Source: Tritrichomonas foetus (Eukaryota; Parabasalia; Tritrichomonadida; Tritrichomonadidae). From it: a stretch of 28,391 nt of DNA. The stretch is taken from assembly GCA_001839685.1 (NCBI GenBank), contig MLAK01000967.1, forward strand, positions 13,817-42,207, read 5' to 3'. The position numbers and the translations under genes were made by a program. Positions 22,001 to 27,530 of this stretch are shown here, one piece after another; within the stretch, counting starts at the first letter, position 1; every line of letters starts with the position of its first letter. Below the pieces are notes generated by a model that saw only the letters and a list, made by a program, of their open reading frames with translations, was not told where the DNA came from and made no database searches.

Positions 22001-22076
22001 GTTTCATCGGCGTTTTCGGTCGTTTTGGAACAACTATCTCGGTTTCCTCTATGTGAAATTTCTTGAGTAAATCCAT
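10074..22076 (-). CDS. Divergent axonemal-type dynein heavy chain with degenerate AAA1 ATPase site
   Basis: 4000 residues in one uninterrupted frame, ATG to TAA; family members are usually 4000-4600. The tail segment (about 130-260, with MSANGVTHI and LDRWAKE, then the FKIWKNFV region) resembles single-headed inner-arm dyneins such as DNAH6/14 (tentative). A linker follows (WEVFQSNWLVIAPVFSS near 1040). AAA1 has GSHGIGKKQ at 1410-1418 for GPAGTGKTE, CLNNLHN at 1460-1466 for the Walker B CFDEFNR, and TSD at 1511-1513 where sensor TMN is expected. AAA2 Walker A is intact (GEPHSGKTY, 1713-1721), but FNGP (N1804) replaces FDGP. AAA3 Walker A is intact (GPKGCGKTH, 2087-2095), with Walker B changed to IFENVD. 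AAA4 is degenerate (GIPGSNRKS, 2412-2420). A coiled-coil stalk with microtubule-binding domain spans about 2610-2895, then AAA5, AAA6 and a C-terminal domain. Nucleotide may still bind AAA2/AAA3, but AAA1-driven stepping looks lost. Confidence 0.95.
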   Translation of the reverse strand: MDLLKKFHIEETEIVVPKRPKTPMKRPVTSARQMRGLFKPSNIDHELQTFDVVNPAPDHGDTMLRTQNPCLLAIKTKATKMKSARKKTVTARPKTALNPSAAQLMPSLLTNQKLAQLREPGEGTVQTYQKHIENEKLSIDFPEDPLAYFSKRKDGRGHRFIYLIHKGDKRSPFFNPYELIKVPFAEITPEYFTMSANGVTHIHPDGNTENFSLDRWAKESSNFMTLKKFKLFKFYFIWKPFKIWKNFVMRQRYNQLTDKVMKFSIINNFVFYQTALQFIKETPDNIIKKYLLSFNTQKKYTLEEFRKAEAENRELLDNNFQEYLNKIVDALVQLDIDIRDPARLVVQDSDFSEIKRRNPNLGQLKVLERKKYAESLRRNDVVKKEIIAFCDFIRLADTLIIESLSSSCYECWSMAEENVASDMASIFEIEVSFSNDGKVVFYPSLDELIKTTQNSLHESLDHLNTLPRLLMAPKLRLRLRENIPNLGQLFENGPSFSDFIRCNSSISQIEEHIVNIITSSYHDAEVISQVFLDFYQIYQTGLNWDAKRYLHERGGNEPAIDLFTIEDGCPYLSFDPAKELTADFNKVRSDISRFQKDEEKLAKFRACTVRGALYIDSRQLRATLAPIPSKCLSDMHAILKDITQKKQEMITSIIKSCGRKFKREPTSLEFYVNYCDFIDRTQRLTPFLATEITFIDEMQGIFQLFPGIKVDPTEESVTPLHSNFASFKHDIQAAIDIKDLISDKYLFVLQQELRRYDRKLQKYHDIVTSYPTSISLTDADNLLPATLKLKGKIINLEPKIQELLRCEKILNIHLNDFAIYGSVKVDADLMENIYTDVAEWKSIYKIVSTIALVSIDMPQFTERILKLAEDVNKIHQSLTNPNPLVDELKIKLEGITPYLDSLQLLSSGRMQLHHWNKLFELCGQPNAYYQQIKIEELLQLGILKEKDIIISITSTSQGESQLEADFNALLAHWEDVTLPLLDSQIKSEDSLLLGSLDATFKDIADTQIQIYNMLQIKYVQGIRDQVLKLSSDLENIAQILTAWEVFQSNWLVIAPVFSSDELKSLLPQQTSKFIMVKRRWVSLIKHTIESITLFKVCSFPALLEMLTENNKTLEIILSSLIKYIDTKRELLPRLYLLSNDEVLSLISTNDFSVFNQHISKIFMNIRGFDFRANDGDAETKYSSVAVQDFSRLKVFGIINEIGESMAFDNTIHCEGSFDTWIPNIFNEVHKSLRSNLATSIAKYQSGNMSDWVMAFNTHISILTLQVAFARDMEECFHNIDNNSRALPNFENVVQQRIRDMCATMASPLASNELLKLSSVISLLNYHVQKIRLLSEKFSHYSQAINWSNHIRLVFNIGNSSLYVNFGENQVEHGYEFFGSELQFIHTPSSERCIKNICESMINNKFPLLFGSHGIGKKQLMTYIAANYGRFIYFAPSFPDYSFDLITQLFMGAASTGCWLCLNNLHNQSHTNLSFIYEIMRNISIAQNSGGTRFNLNGKIVELQKTCRFFVTSDASFFDSTNVPPQLRTLLKPVSYAAPDLRLIAEIKLISLGFKSTKHLSVKIISLLSTISETFDYLCVKQQSKILLLLLDNAHENLRQLMHSKGAAFVNYYESSRTTEEYVVARAFHREFIRNIHENHIESFYQLLYSTFRLFNNIDEFKDHLLHSNCFYDEQVEALIVEELKKLTTNKYYIKQATNLISLCRHYPCVFIVGEPHSGKTYITELLATVLEKLSKNPEITNKFPNIKPVRSFDIYQNSDTANGIFGTLIEDQSLGRVQLSGQLNTFLSNLNKFASTHIGFVRFNGPLTQPFLSNLLEIISGGGKGKCRLSTLDTFIFSTKLRFIVETESLENVSPSLFSICGILLMKSQGKPCEKYLPSKILHGFDEIALETTQKLFINEIMPQIAEQVLNTPNYIYLNNRNLNLSGGKELILESLSHKCLEYAICYIQQMYIDKSDLNQIRNSLIISFFTIFSNIIESKELNTFEQWIRTTFSLTIPNEWTGFNVPDHFWETYPRPSLQSLKYYKGNFIPVDLTHLKDKKPYFRRLDRIISTKFIDDVSIVTAQFIPKLQQAQIHARNTQNIFLFGPKGCGKTHFLHFFLSQNPEVIPVLIPSGPTATSSSMLNFIHLHSSAAKKKYFMLPETKIFALIFENVDPENLTVVEFVRMIASSSKAPKVSPKDPKYLDLIELRNYFIIVTSNCIEKFSARFLSCFNPIHLTEPSNSTKKYIFMEVSNYFGLPNDFSERAFSIIDATAPKGFNVFQPLQILSFLDEKGSKSDKAQLNLTLTLLNEMNFGYFHLKNRSAQELTKFENLFNSLFASDIESEAFNIFNKKKEMHTTSILLTNDMKTFNVQVEEQSYEQLTNEFSSRLASYNRKSHCKLKFTFSKQLVSQLLLLQRAISYPGGSCFLFGIPGSNRKSITRFISNKLEFKFVDLDLNPFKATVKDTLYECITLGTNYVLFMRLTNDNHNDVNMLINLIVNHDFTPFLSDDELYDIYLKNSKLQSQNQDQNLLSFVSISDIFRQKLHVVLSIDDTNNPFRDNKYPSIYRIRFEISSVADLENIASISLSNTEEILKLPEKLPNLLTKIHFYVKESIPQLPINRFYDLLDEFNTKLKVSKENIVYKHQQIDIALKFFHKANEEKVKTENRLDQLKPEIDKIDNAAHELEVKFEEKKDIISKRSNELQEEEHLKMAEINQLADELTQFRGELSIAETQVETHLEKVNALQEKDIKVIQLTAEQPSPMYKAFFELLCIFVENPPKYETYGLALATNINLVSTLTNRIAYKNIPQDILPNIKQSFATNNFNHDDMETIAPGLGVLFDWINSIYIYNTTKIKIQNHQVDLDDKTNAYQKYMKETASERESIQKLAAELENEEALISQSVAERSNLKKEFTELQTKLRNINALFKNTPKLIAKWNHDSSQFNDDLKLVIGNTIVYASYMVYGGMLNNAQKTELMSFISIEMGKVFITSTNDSFMYYVASQLEVNGEEIDKAQHSSHETTRDFHHLRAIRRTPLIIDPDRIVYSFLCNQINKDKLVKISAISSSLKEKVIEAMQLGQTLVLTDVNWMNPLLESILIAMLSQNKDEVEVSITGTDVRLLSEFRLYMFTSHRSISKIPIDLLSRVGIIDVSNSAGSTANESISGAFVNFFDPDMLPRVVSVSSAETHYRVEMVKYEKSTFEHISQIETKSKEDESYDFLQDEELFGELLKAKECFFTVMNVTIDFNRIKNEHAMTVEPFLEHIDFCDTIWLAVSRYLPRAAPDYVLPFERFLSLVKTGISSSGVKPGLIQPEGHTQLRNSLMNVLMRGILPSMSFEEAIFLMFTATFLMGKKEDKYTDDDFDIIANHIVEEYNAGVEANYIDSSSDIFEQLKFANIIDFYQCFNMFLSSNFSPDYASFLPIFPIESFFSGSSMTPVIIMMKDGVDVITLLEHFVMMRNRMDSFELYPLYDDEETLQNAYKNITSATSHGTWIAIQYDKPSKRVARCIADIYSYLTSGATVTNNFRLVILTHTIKYLPVDLLIASVRMNIEDYPSIRHQMIQVYQHHSTSIRSSTNAKLMKKMSYVIILLYAMINFSTFINPLGLYQHSFRISEITVKEVIDYLRSMIDAHVMTDLPIRNIRETIQENMFGIGCTDTFDRRKIRSLVYSLITPEMAEDNFTFVDSTSDECDIWTIPPDAPISNYSHLIERLPVFTTCDVLLMSRSTSEPVRNWNLSRWIAKPFLKFVDPQPILYTHVDSQIEHLRGVLPNKIDISTKKVDNPMMSYLLTEIVAFNKAIEVILISFIEQPIDVIEDISNHITPKLWREAVGYNGTKNLNKFTTILSEKELFYKKWLKDGKAPYFVDARYLRNIKGLLYAFFHQTTLEKNQTVDSMTYEFSFTNIEVPNSISLRNIYLTGGNFDKSLRKLIKVNLNTDPIIPMPSLCCTVVKRTSKVVRAFQCPLFISMPMQDFILDCQKERIDGEIRNFVWYIPIPSETTDKQCITEGTFLICHVPDIFE

Positions 22077-22552
22077 CTTAACATAGAGCTTTTGAAATTC
22101 CTAACGATCTCCGATTTGAAAGGTGAATTGAATTTTGAATGAAGATAAAATTTTGAAACTAATTTGATGATGAAATAAAGGAGTTTATCTAGATGATGTA
22201 TTGATCGAAAACTGAAGAGAACTAAGATGGCAGTTCATAATAGAAATCCTAACCAATGACTTAGATTTTGGATAGATCACTAAAATTAGAATTTGGAGAA
22301 ATTGGTTGATTTTGATCTATGGGCATTGATAGTTTGAGAGTACTTTAACGTTTATTAGATATTTTCTTCATACTCAGTCGCGAAATAAGATGAAAAACTG
22401 CTTTTACAAAAAAATTGATTTGATTACAAAAAAAAAAATATAAAATTTATGATCCTTAGTCTAATAGTCAGTAATGTAAAAGTCTTGATTGTGAATATTG
22501 ATAAATTCAAAATCATAACTTATTTTTAATCTTATATCTAATATAGAAAAAG
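22077..22552. other. Dynein upstream region
   Basis: Presumed promoter of the dynein gene; a TTTCA lies 17-20 nt before its ATG, and an out-of-frame ATG (ATGTTAAG) sits 8 nt upstream. The rest, to the tRNA terminator, is AT-rich with an A-run at 22429-22438. No gene was seen. Confidence 0.5.
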
Positions 22553-22558
22553 AAAAAA
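22553..22558 (-). terminator. RNA polymerase III T-run terminator of tRNA-Gly
   Basis: Six consecutive T on the tRNA strand begin 3 nt after the discriminator base, followed by C and five more T. This is the canonical Pol III stop. Confidence 0.85.
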
Positions 22559-22561
22559 GTG

Positions 22562-22633
22562 TGCGTCGACCGGGAATCGAACCCGGATCTCAAGCTTGGA
22601 AGGCTCACATGATAACCACTACACTATCGACGC
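22562..22633 (-). tRNA. tRNA-Gly(TCC): tRNA-Gly (anticodon TCC)
   Basis: 72 nt that fold fully: acceptor GCGTCGA/TCGACGC with discriminator A; D-arm GTG/CAT around TAGTGGTTAT; anticodon stem TGAGC/GCTTG (two G-U pairs) enclosing CTTCCAA; four-base variable loop; T-arm CCGGG/CCCGG with TTCGATT. The internal A box TAGTGTAGTGG and B box GGTTCGATTCC are present, CCA is not encoded, and there is no intron. The sequence closely follows eukaryotic tRNA-Gly(UCC), which reads GGA/GGG codons. It lies between the dynein and CPSF73 genes as an independent Pol III unit. Confidence 0.97.
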
Positions 22634-22933
22634 ATTCGTTTAATATAATATTTTTTCTCTAATATTAAAAATATTAATTCTTACCAGTTTACATATTTTT
22701 TTTCATATTCGCCTAAATATACTTCTACATTAAAATCAAATGACAAATCAAAACTTCAAATTCATGCTTAGAATTGTCCAAACATGGTAGTAATCTTTTT
22801 CAAGTTTGGTCATAATGAAGAAATAAACTACTAATCAAAAGATTCTTTTCCTTTAATAAATAAAACAGGAAGAAAAACAAAAAAGCTTAATATAGTTCAA
22901 ATTTAGAATATAATATGTAAACAAATACTCTAT
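22634..22933. other. Intergenic between tRNA-Gly and CPSF73 3' end
   Basis: 300 bp of AT-rich DNA that includes the tRNA 5' flank and the CPSF73 3' end. The CPSF73 stop reads TAAA on its strand, which fits the reported trichomonad poly(A) signal. Nothing else was recognised. Confidence 0.5.
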
Positions 22934-24934
22934 TTACACTGTTGGAAGTGACATTGGCTTCACAAATTCATACAGTTTTCGTGCAATTTTACTAATCATA
23001 TCGGAAATCTGTTGGTTTTCACATTCTATGGCAATTCCATTCGGTGCGTCAGGATCCATCGCAATTAAAACATCATTTCCATTAATTGTAAATTGGAAAA
23101 TTTGCGCTTCAGAATCATACATAATATCATTTCCCCAACGACTCTGTAGTGCCAATTGAAGCTTTAATGCGAATGTTTCATGAATATCCTGATCAATTTT
23201 CGCTGGATCTGTACATGTCAGCATCATAGAAATATTATCAGCAACCATATCACTCATTGGATCAGTTCTCCATTCTAATGTAACCAAATCATCTGATTTC
23301 TGTTCAAGTTTAATGAATGATCCAATTGTTAGGATTGAATTCTCCACCATTGTAACGTCGTCAAAGTATTGCGACAACATATTCTTGAATTCGATTAAAG
23401 GTCTATTTACTGGAATTTGTTGACGCATTTCAACACCAACTATTTTTAGAGTAGAATAAGAAGAAAGTTCATTTGGCGCAACAATCATGTGTGAATAATC
23501 TTTTCGAACAATTAAACCAGAAATATGATCTTTCGCTTCGAGTAATTTTCCGTTAATAACAGCTGTTGGATTACTTTTGAATTCGAAAGTTACTGGTTCA
23601 CAATCACCAGGTGAGTACACTTCTGCTTCAAAATAAGCGAAATCCTTTTTTAGTCTTTCTCTCAGACGTTCCATTTCGCCGTAGACTCCATGAATAAGAA
23701 CGATACGTTTTGTTTTTAGAGCTTCAATGAATTTTGATGTATGTGTGAAATCAGAATGTCCACTAAATGATACATTGTGGACAGTTAACCTTCTAGGAAT
23801 CTTTTGACCGCTCATTGTTGGAACTTCTTTTGGTTCAGTGAATAAATCTTTAGCTAAAGTGTTATCTACAGTGTAACCTGGAATAATCACACCATTTAAA
23901 GGGTTGGAAGCCCATTTATCGAAGATAGTTCGGCTCATTCCATTTTGGAGCATAGCTGGTGCTGCCAAAACAACGCAAGAGAGTGAATCATCAATTTCTT
24001 CAACACTTTTAATATAAGTGATATATTTGAAATCAAATCTAGCTTTCCCGGAAATTACTGAGTCATTTAATGATGCTTCAAAAGCGTTATAAACAAACAT
24101 GGATTTCTTTGTAAGGTTTGAACCAAAGTAAATCGGAATGTTTTGAAGGTTCGGTCTTGATTCCCAGCATTCTTCGAGAATTAATAACAACTCTTGAACA
24201 CGACCAAGAGCGAAAATTGGAATAAGACATCTTCCACCTCTCATCACAATTTTTGTGACATAATCAATAAAACGATACTCACGATCAGCTCGATGTTCAT
24301 TTCGAGTAATTCCGTGAGTACTTTCAATGATTAAAACATCGGGAGAGATCGGTGGAATTTCTGCACCTTTCAAGTGCCTTTCATCTTCTAATGAAAAGTC
24401 GCCTGTATATAAAATTCTGACACCATCAATATCAATCATCCACATGCAAGCACCCAAAACATGTCCTGCACGATAGCAAGTGATTTTAATACCATTGTAG
24501 GTGATGACTTGCCTGAAATTTGCAGGTGAAATTAATGGTAAACAATTATCGAGATCAACTTTATTGAAAAGAGATTGATCGTTGTTGTTACCACTGGAGA
24601 CGCGAACATAGTCTTGAAGTAAAATTTTGAAAATGGCTTTTGTTAAAGGCGTCATATAACATTTGCCGTGAAATCCAGTTTGCATTAAAAACCAAGGAAC
24701 TGCAGCACAGTGATCGATGTGGAAGTGAGTAATGAGAAGAAGATCAATATCGGCTGGATCAATTGCGTCGAAGTATGGAAGACCGGCTGTTTCCATATAG
24801 CCAGGATGAATTCCGCAGTCAAGCATAATCGTGTGTTTTCGATATTTGACGATAATACAACTCCTACCGACTTCTTGGCCTGCGCCAAGTGGCATAATAG
24901 TTAGAATATCATCTCCAATTTGTATTTCTTCCAT
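22934..24934 (-). CDS. CPSF3: CPSF73 / Ysh1 pre-mRNA 3'-end processing endonuclease
   Basis: 666 residues (human 684), ATG to TAA. This is a zinc-dependent metallo-beta-lactamase/beta-CASP nuclease that cleaves pre-mRNA at the poly(A) site within the CPSF complex. Visible metal and catalytic motifs are D39 (LDCGIHPG), H70-x-H72-x-D74-H75 (HFHIDHCAA), H158 (GHVLGACMW), D179 (YTGDFS), E204 (IESTHG; human has IESTYG), H393 (SFSGHSDF) and H415 (IHGVYGEM). All residues needed for catalysis are kept. The beta-CASP insert spans about 208-395, with GGRCLIPIFALGRVQELL as in human. The C-terminal 200 residues are the divergent domain that contacts CPSF100 and related partners. These motifs favour CPSF73 over the inactive CPSF100 or Integrator 11. 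It is divergent with SF3A1, 213 bp apart. A TCA lies 17 nt before the ATG. Confidence 0.96.
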   Translation of the reverse strand: MEEIQIGDDILTIMPLGAGQEVGRSCIIVKYRKHTIMLDCGIHPGYMETAGLPYFDAIDPADIDLLLITHFHIDHCAAVPWFLMQTGFHGKCYMTPLTKAIFKILLQDYVRVSSGNNNDQSLFNKVDLDNCLPLISPANFRQVITYNGIKITCYRAGHVLGACMWMIDIDGVRILYTGDFSLEDERHLKGAEIPPISPDVLIIESTHGITRNEHRADREYRFIDYVTKIVMRGGRCLIPIFALGRVQELLLILEECWESRPNLQNIPIYFGSNLTKKSMFVYNAFEASLNDSVISGKARFDFKYITYIKSVEEIDDSLSCVVLAAPAMLQNGMSRTIFDKWASNPLNGVIIPGYTVDNTLAKDLFTEPKEVPTMSGQKIPRRLTVHNVSFSGHSDFTHTSKFIEALKTKRIVLIHGVYGEMERLRERLKKDFAYFEAEVYSPGDCEPVTFEFKSNPTAVINGKLLEAKDHISGLIVRKDYSHMIVAPNELSSYSTLKIVGVEMRQQIPVNRPLIEFKNMLSQYFDDVTMVENSILTIGSFIKLEQKSDDLVTLEWRTDPMSDMVADNISMMLTCTDPAKIDQDIHETFALKLQLALQSRWGNDIMYDSEAQIFQFTINGNDVLIAMDPDAPNGIAIECENQQISDMISKIARKLYEFVKPMSLPTV

Positions 24935-25147
24935 TTCTATTTTTTTAATCTGAAGAGTTTTCTGGGATTTTGGAATTGACCATTATTTTGATGATCAATG
25001 GTCAATTATTAAGAAGGTTTGTTAGATACTATCTTGGTTAACATCAAATCTTGTTAACTACTTGCTTCAAATCAAATATTTTGTGACAAAATGGCCAAAT
25101 TCTCCATTGATAATTGGCCTTAATAGGCTAATTAAAATTTCATCTCA
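24935..25147. promoter_or_regulatory. Divergent promoter of CPSF73 and SF3A1 with inverted repeats
   Basis: 213 bp shared upstream region. It contains a perfect 10-bp inverted repeat, AATTGACCAT at 24974-24983 and ATGGTCAATT at 24998-25007, with a 14-nt spacer. An imperfect GGCCAAATT...AATTGGCC pair lies near 25092-25120. TCA elements lie close to both ATGs (TTTCATCTCA-ATG for SF3A1). The repeated AATTGRCC theme suggests a binding site for a dimeric factor; this is inference. Confidence 0.45.
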
Positions 25148-26338
25148 ATGAGTGATTTAATTATTCCTCCGAAGAAAGTCATCAAAGTTATCGATACCAC
25201 AGTTACAAGTATTGCTCAATGGGGAGACAATCTTGTTCGAAAAATTCTGGAAGACCCAAAAAATGCCCAAAAGTTTTCATTTCTTCAGCCGAATGATCCA
25301 TTTTATCCATTCTATCAAATGCGCTTAGAAGAAGCAAAAAGTGGAAACAAAAAACAAGAAAATGCATCTACCGCTTCTGGAACCACGTCACAAGCTGCAC
25401 AAACGCCAGCAGCCCCCGTCAGCAAACCAATCCCAGCAATCATTCCTCCAACTTTTACATACAAACACCCACCTGAAATAGGGGGTCTCCAGCTCGACGT
25501 AATTCATCTCACAGCGCAATATACAGCATTATATGGGAGAGAATTTTTACAGGCCATTGCAAAGCAAGAAATGAACTCGCCTATTTTTAATTTCTTGAAG
25601 CCCGATCAGCCATATTTTCGGCTTTTCACGAACTTGCTCGATCAATATCGTCTTGCATTGGATCCGTCAAACCAGCTCAAAAGAAGACTCGAGCAAGAGA
25701 GTCAATCACTTCTGAATGTAAAGACAAATCTGGAAACAGAAGCTGAGCATGCCAAAATGGTTATCGAGCAAAAGAAAAAAGAAGCTGCTGAAGCGAAAAA
25801 AGATGAATCACTCGAACAATACGACTGGGATGAATTTAATGTTTTAGCAACAATTAACTATGATGATGATGATGATGATGAGAATGAGAATTCACGTAAG
25901 AAAAATAGTGAAATTGATACACAAATGGTCCCACGAACATTAAAAGGTAATAAAAAGGCAGGAATAACACAAATTTCTCCAATAACTGGACAAGTTGTTC
26001 CAATTGAAGAATTTGGAGATCATTTACGATTTGAAAAGGTACATCCTCAGTATCAAAAAGAGCTTGTTACTATGAAAGAAAGAAAAGCAAACCAGAATTC
26101 ATCTTTAGCAAATGGTGATCAAATAGCAGCTAACTTAAAGTTCTTTGCGAATGGAGAAGCAAAGCCCATTAAAAATCCTGTGATGTGGGATGGAAGAGAA
26201 GAAACCATTAAACTAACTGTCGCCGAAGCTGTCGATCGTGTGAACAAAGTTGATGAAGAACAACAGATAGAACATCCAGAGTTGAAAAGAGAACCGAAAA
26301 TTATTGGTCCAAGGTTTGAGCGGAAGAAGAAAGAATAG
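25148..26338 (+). CDS. SF3A1: Splicing factor 3A subunit 1 (SF3A1/Prp21), short form
   Basis: 396 residues, ATG to TAG. It is a U2 snRNP component (SF3a complex) needed for pre-spliceosome assembly. Two SURP modules are visible: about 13-63 (VTSIAQWGDNLVRKIL through FSFLQPNDPFYPFYQMRL) and 118-170 (LTAQYTALYGREFLQAI through FNFLKPDQPYFRLF). The first is followed by an Ala/Pro/Thr linker (70-105). A charged helix (175-220) leads to an acidic DDDDDDE run encoded by GAT repeats. The signature ITQISPITGQVVPIEEFGDHLRF (275-295; human ISPITGEKIP...HMRI) is present, then a basic end. The human ubiquitin-like C-terminal domain (793 residues in total) is absent, as in yeast Prp21. Its presence implies a working major spliceosome even though no intron is seen in this window. 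Confidence 0.94.
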   Translation: MSDLIIPPKKVIKVIDTTVTSIAQWGDNLVRKILEDPKNAQKFSFLQPNDPFYPFYQMRLEEAKSGNKKQENASTASGTTSQAAQTPAAPVSKPIPAIIPPTFTYKHPPEIGGLQLDVIHLTAQYTALYGREFLQAIAKQEMNSPIFNFLKPDQPYFRLFTNLLDQYRLALDPSNQLKRRLEQESQSLLNVKTNLETEAEHAKMVIEQKKKEAAEAKKDESLEQYDWDEFNVLATINYDDDDDDENENSRKKNSEIDTQMVPRTLKGNKKAGITQISPITGQVVPIEEFGDHLRFEKVHPQYQKELVTMKERKANQNSSLANGDQIAANLKFFANGEAKPIKNPVMWDGREETIKLTVAEAVDRVNKVDEEQQIEHPELKREPKIIGPRFERKKKE

Positions 26339-26705
26339 AAAATGTTTTTTTGAATTGTTTTTTAATGATTTTTTTGTAAATTTTATATTACTCACTTATA
26401 CCTTTTTGTTATAGAAGTATATATTTTATTTTTCATAAATTAATTTACAATAATCCTACATTCTTCAATACTTTTGGTTAATACTTCTCATTATAAAATC
26501 AAATATTTCCTCATCATGCAAATATTAGAGATAATTTTTTTTACATCTAATTTTGATTCACACAGATGAATGGAAATAGTTAAGTTATTTACTATCAAAA
26601 CAAAATTGTTCCTGGTCGAATTGTCTGAAAAATTGAAAATATAAAAAACTATATAAAAATATATTACAAAGTATATTTCTATTTTACAAAACAATTCACA
26701 CAAAA
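26339..26705. other. Convergent intergenic region
   Basis: 367 bp between the 3' ends of SF3A1 (plus) and the M60-like gene (minus). It is AT-rich with T- and A-runs that could serve either 3' end. No gene, hairpin or repeat was recognised. Confidence 0.55.
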
Positions 26706-27530
26706 TCATGTAGATATTTCTTCAGGAATCGGTAGGTTACTTACTTCAATATTCAGGTTAATGGGAACTGGTCTAATTTTTTCAAACATCTTTGTAAAGT
26801 TGGCATTTCCAATACTGCATAATTTAGAAAGAAAGTCAACCCATTTATCTTCAGGTACTTCAGTTGTTCCAGTACTAACATTATTAGCCATTTTCAAAAT
26901 TTCAGGAACAATATTCGAATTTATTAATGTATGAATCTTCCAGAGTTCTTGGAAAATTGGAGGATTTTCAAAGAATGAAGCTTTATATGGATCAAAGTCT
27001 TTATATACTCGACGAAAGACTTCACATGCAATAAGTGCAGCCATTGCTTTTTCAACTTGTTCATCAAAATATCCATCAGTGATAGAATAGTTTGCAATTT
27101 TTTTGATAAGATCAAAAAGCTCACAGCTTGGTTCGTCTTGGTCGCATAAAATTCTGTGAATTTCTTCCATTTCTAAAGTAATTGGATAATATTCAATGTT
27201 ATCCTCATTAGCATCATCAACATCAAACACTATTCGAATTGGACGCATAATATCAGTATTCATGAAATCGCACATGTATATGATAAGTGTATCAATGAAA
27301 TCAATGGATTTTTTAATATCAGGAATTCTATTCATATCTTCTTTCCTTAATGTGAATATAACTTTTTCTGATAATATTTCTGCCCATGTTACAGAAGAAT
27401 TTTTCGTTGAGTTGAAGAGATTTGGATCAACAGTCGAAAACCTTGTATATGGTGTCACATTTTGGCATTTTAGTTTCAACACAGTACCACAAATATCTTG
27501 AGGAATATCAGTTACTGCAAGATAAAGCAT
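26706..27530 (-). CDS. M60-like (enhancin/TCAF-like) protein, 3' fragment, active site lost
   Basis: 274 codons from an ATG that overlaps the upstream fragment by 19 nt in another frame. It is the C-terminal continuation of the M60 domain begun at 28213. It opens with MLYLAV (family: NPFGGLIYI), then RPIRIVFDV and EYYPITL, which fit the family's R-IVFD...SGYPI stretch. Where active M60 enzymes have HExxH, this protein reads LIKKIANY (residues 141-148), so both histidines and the glutamate are absent; the downstream helix Glu (VEKAM) may persist. It therefore looks proteolytically inactive even if expressed. The remainder (about 175-274) is helical and unassigned. The stop is TGA. The ATG is probably an internal methionine of the original gene, not a true start. 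Confidence 0.7.
   Translation of the reverse strand: MLYLAVTDIPQDICGTVLKLKCQNVTPYTRFSTVDPNLFNSTKNSSVTWAEILSEKVIFTLRKEDMNRIPDIKKSIDFIDTLIIYMCDFMNTDIMRPIRIVFDVDDANEDNIEYYPITLEMEEIHRILCDQDEPSCELFDLIKKIANYSITDGYFDEQVEKAMAALIACEVFRRVYKDFDPYKASFFENPPIFQELWKIHTLINSNIVPEILKMANNVSTGTTEVPEDKWVDFLSKLCSIGNANFTKMFEKIRPVPINLNIEVSNLPIPEEIST

Noticed and set aside
26491..26709. 72-codon minus-strand ORF in the convergent spacer
   Set aside because: AT-driven hydrophobic composition (Ile/Phe/Tyr runs), no ATG context and no family resemblance.
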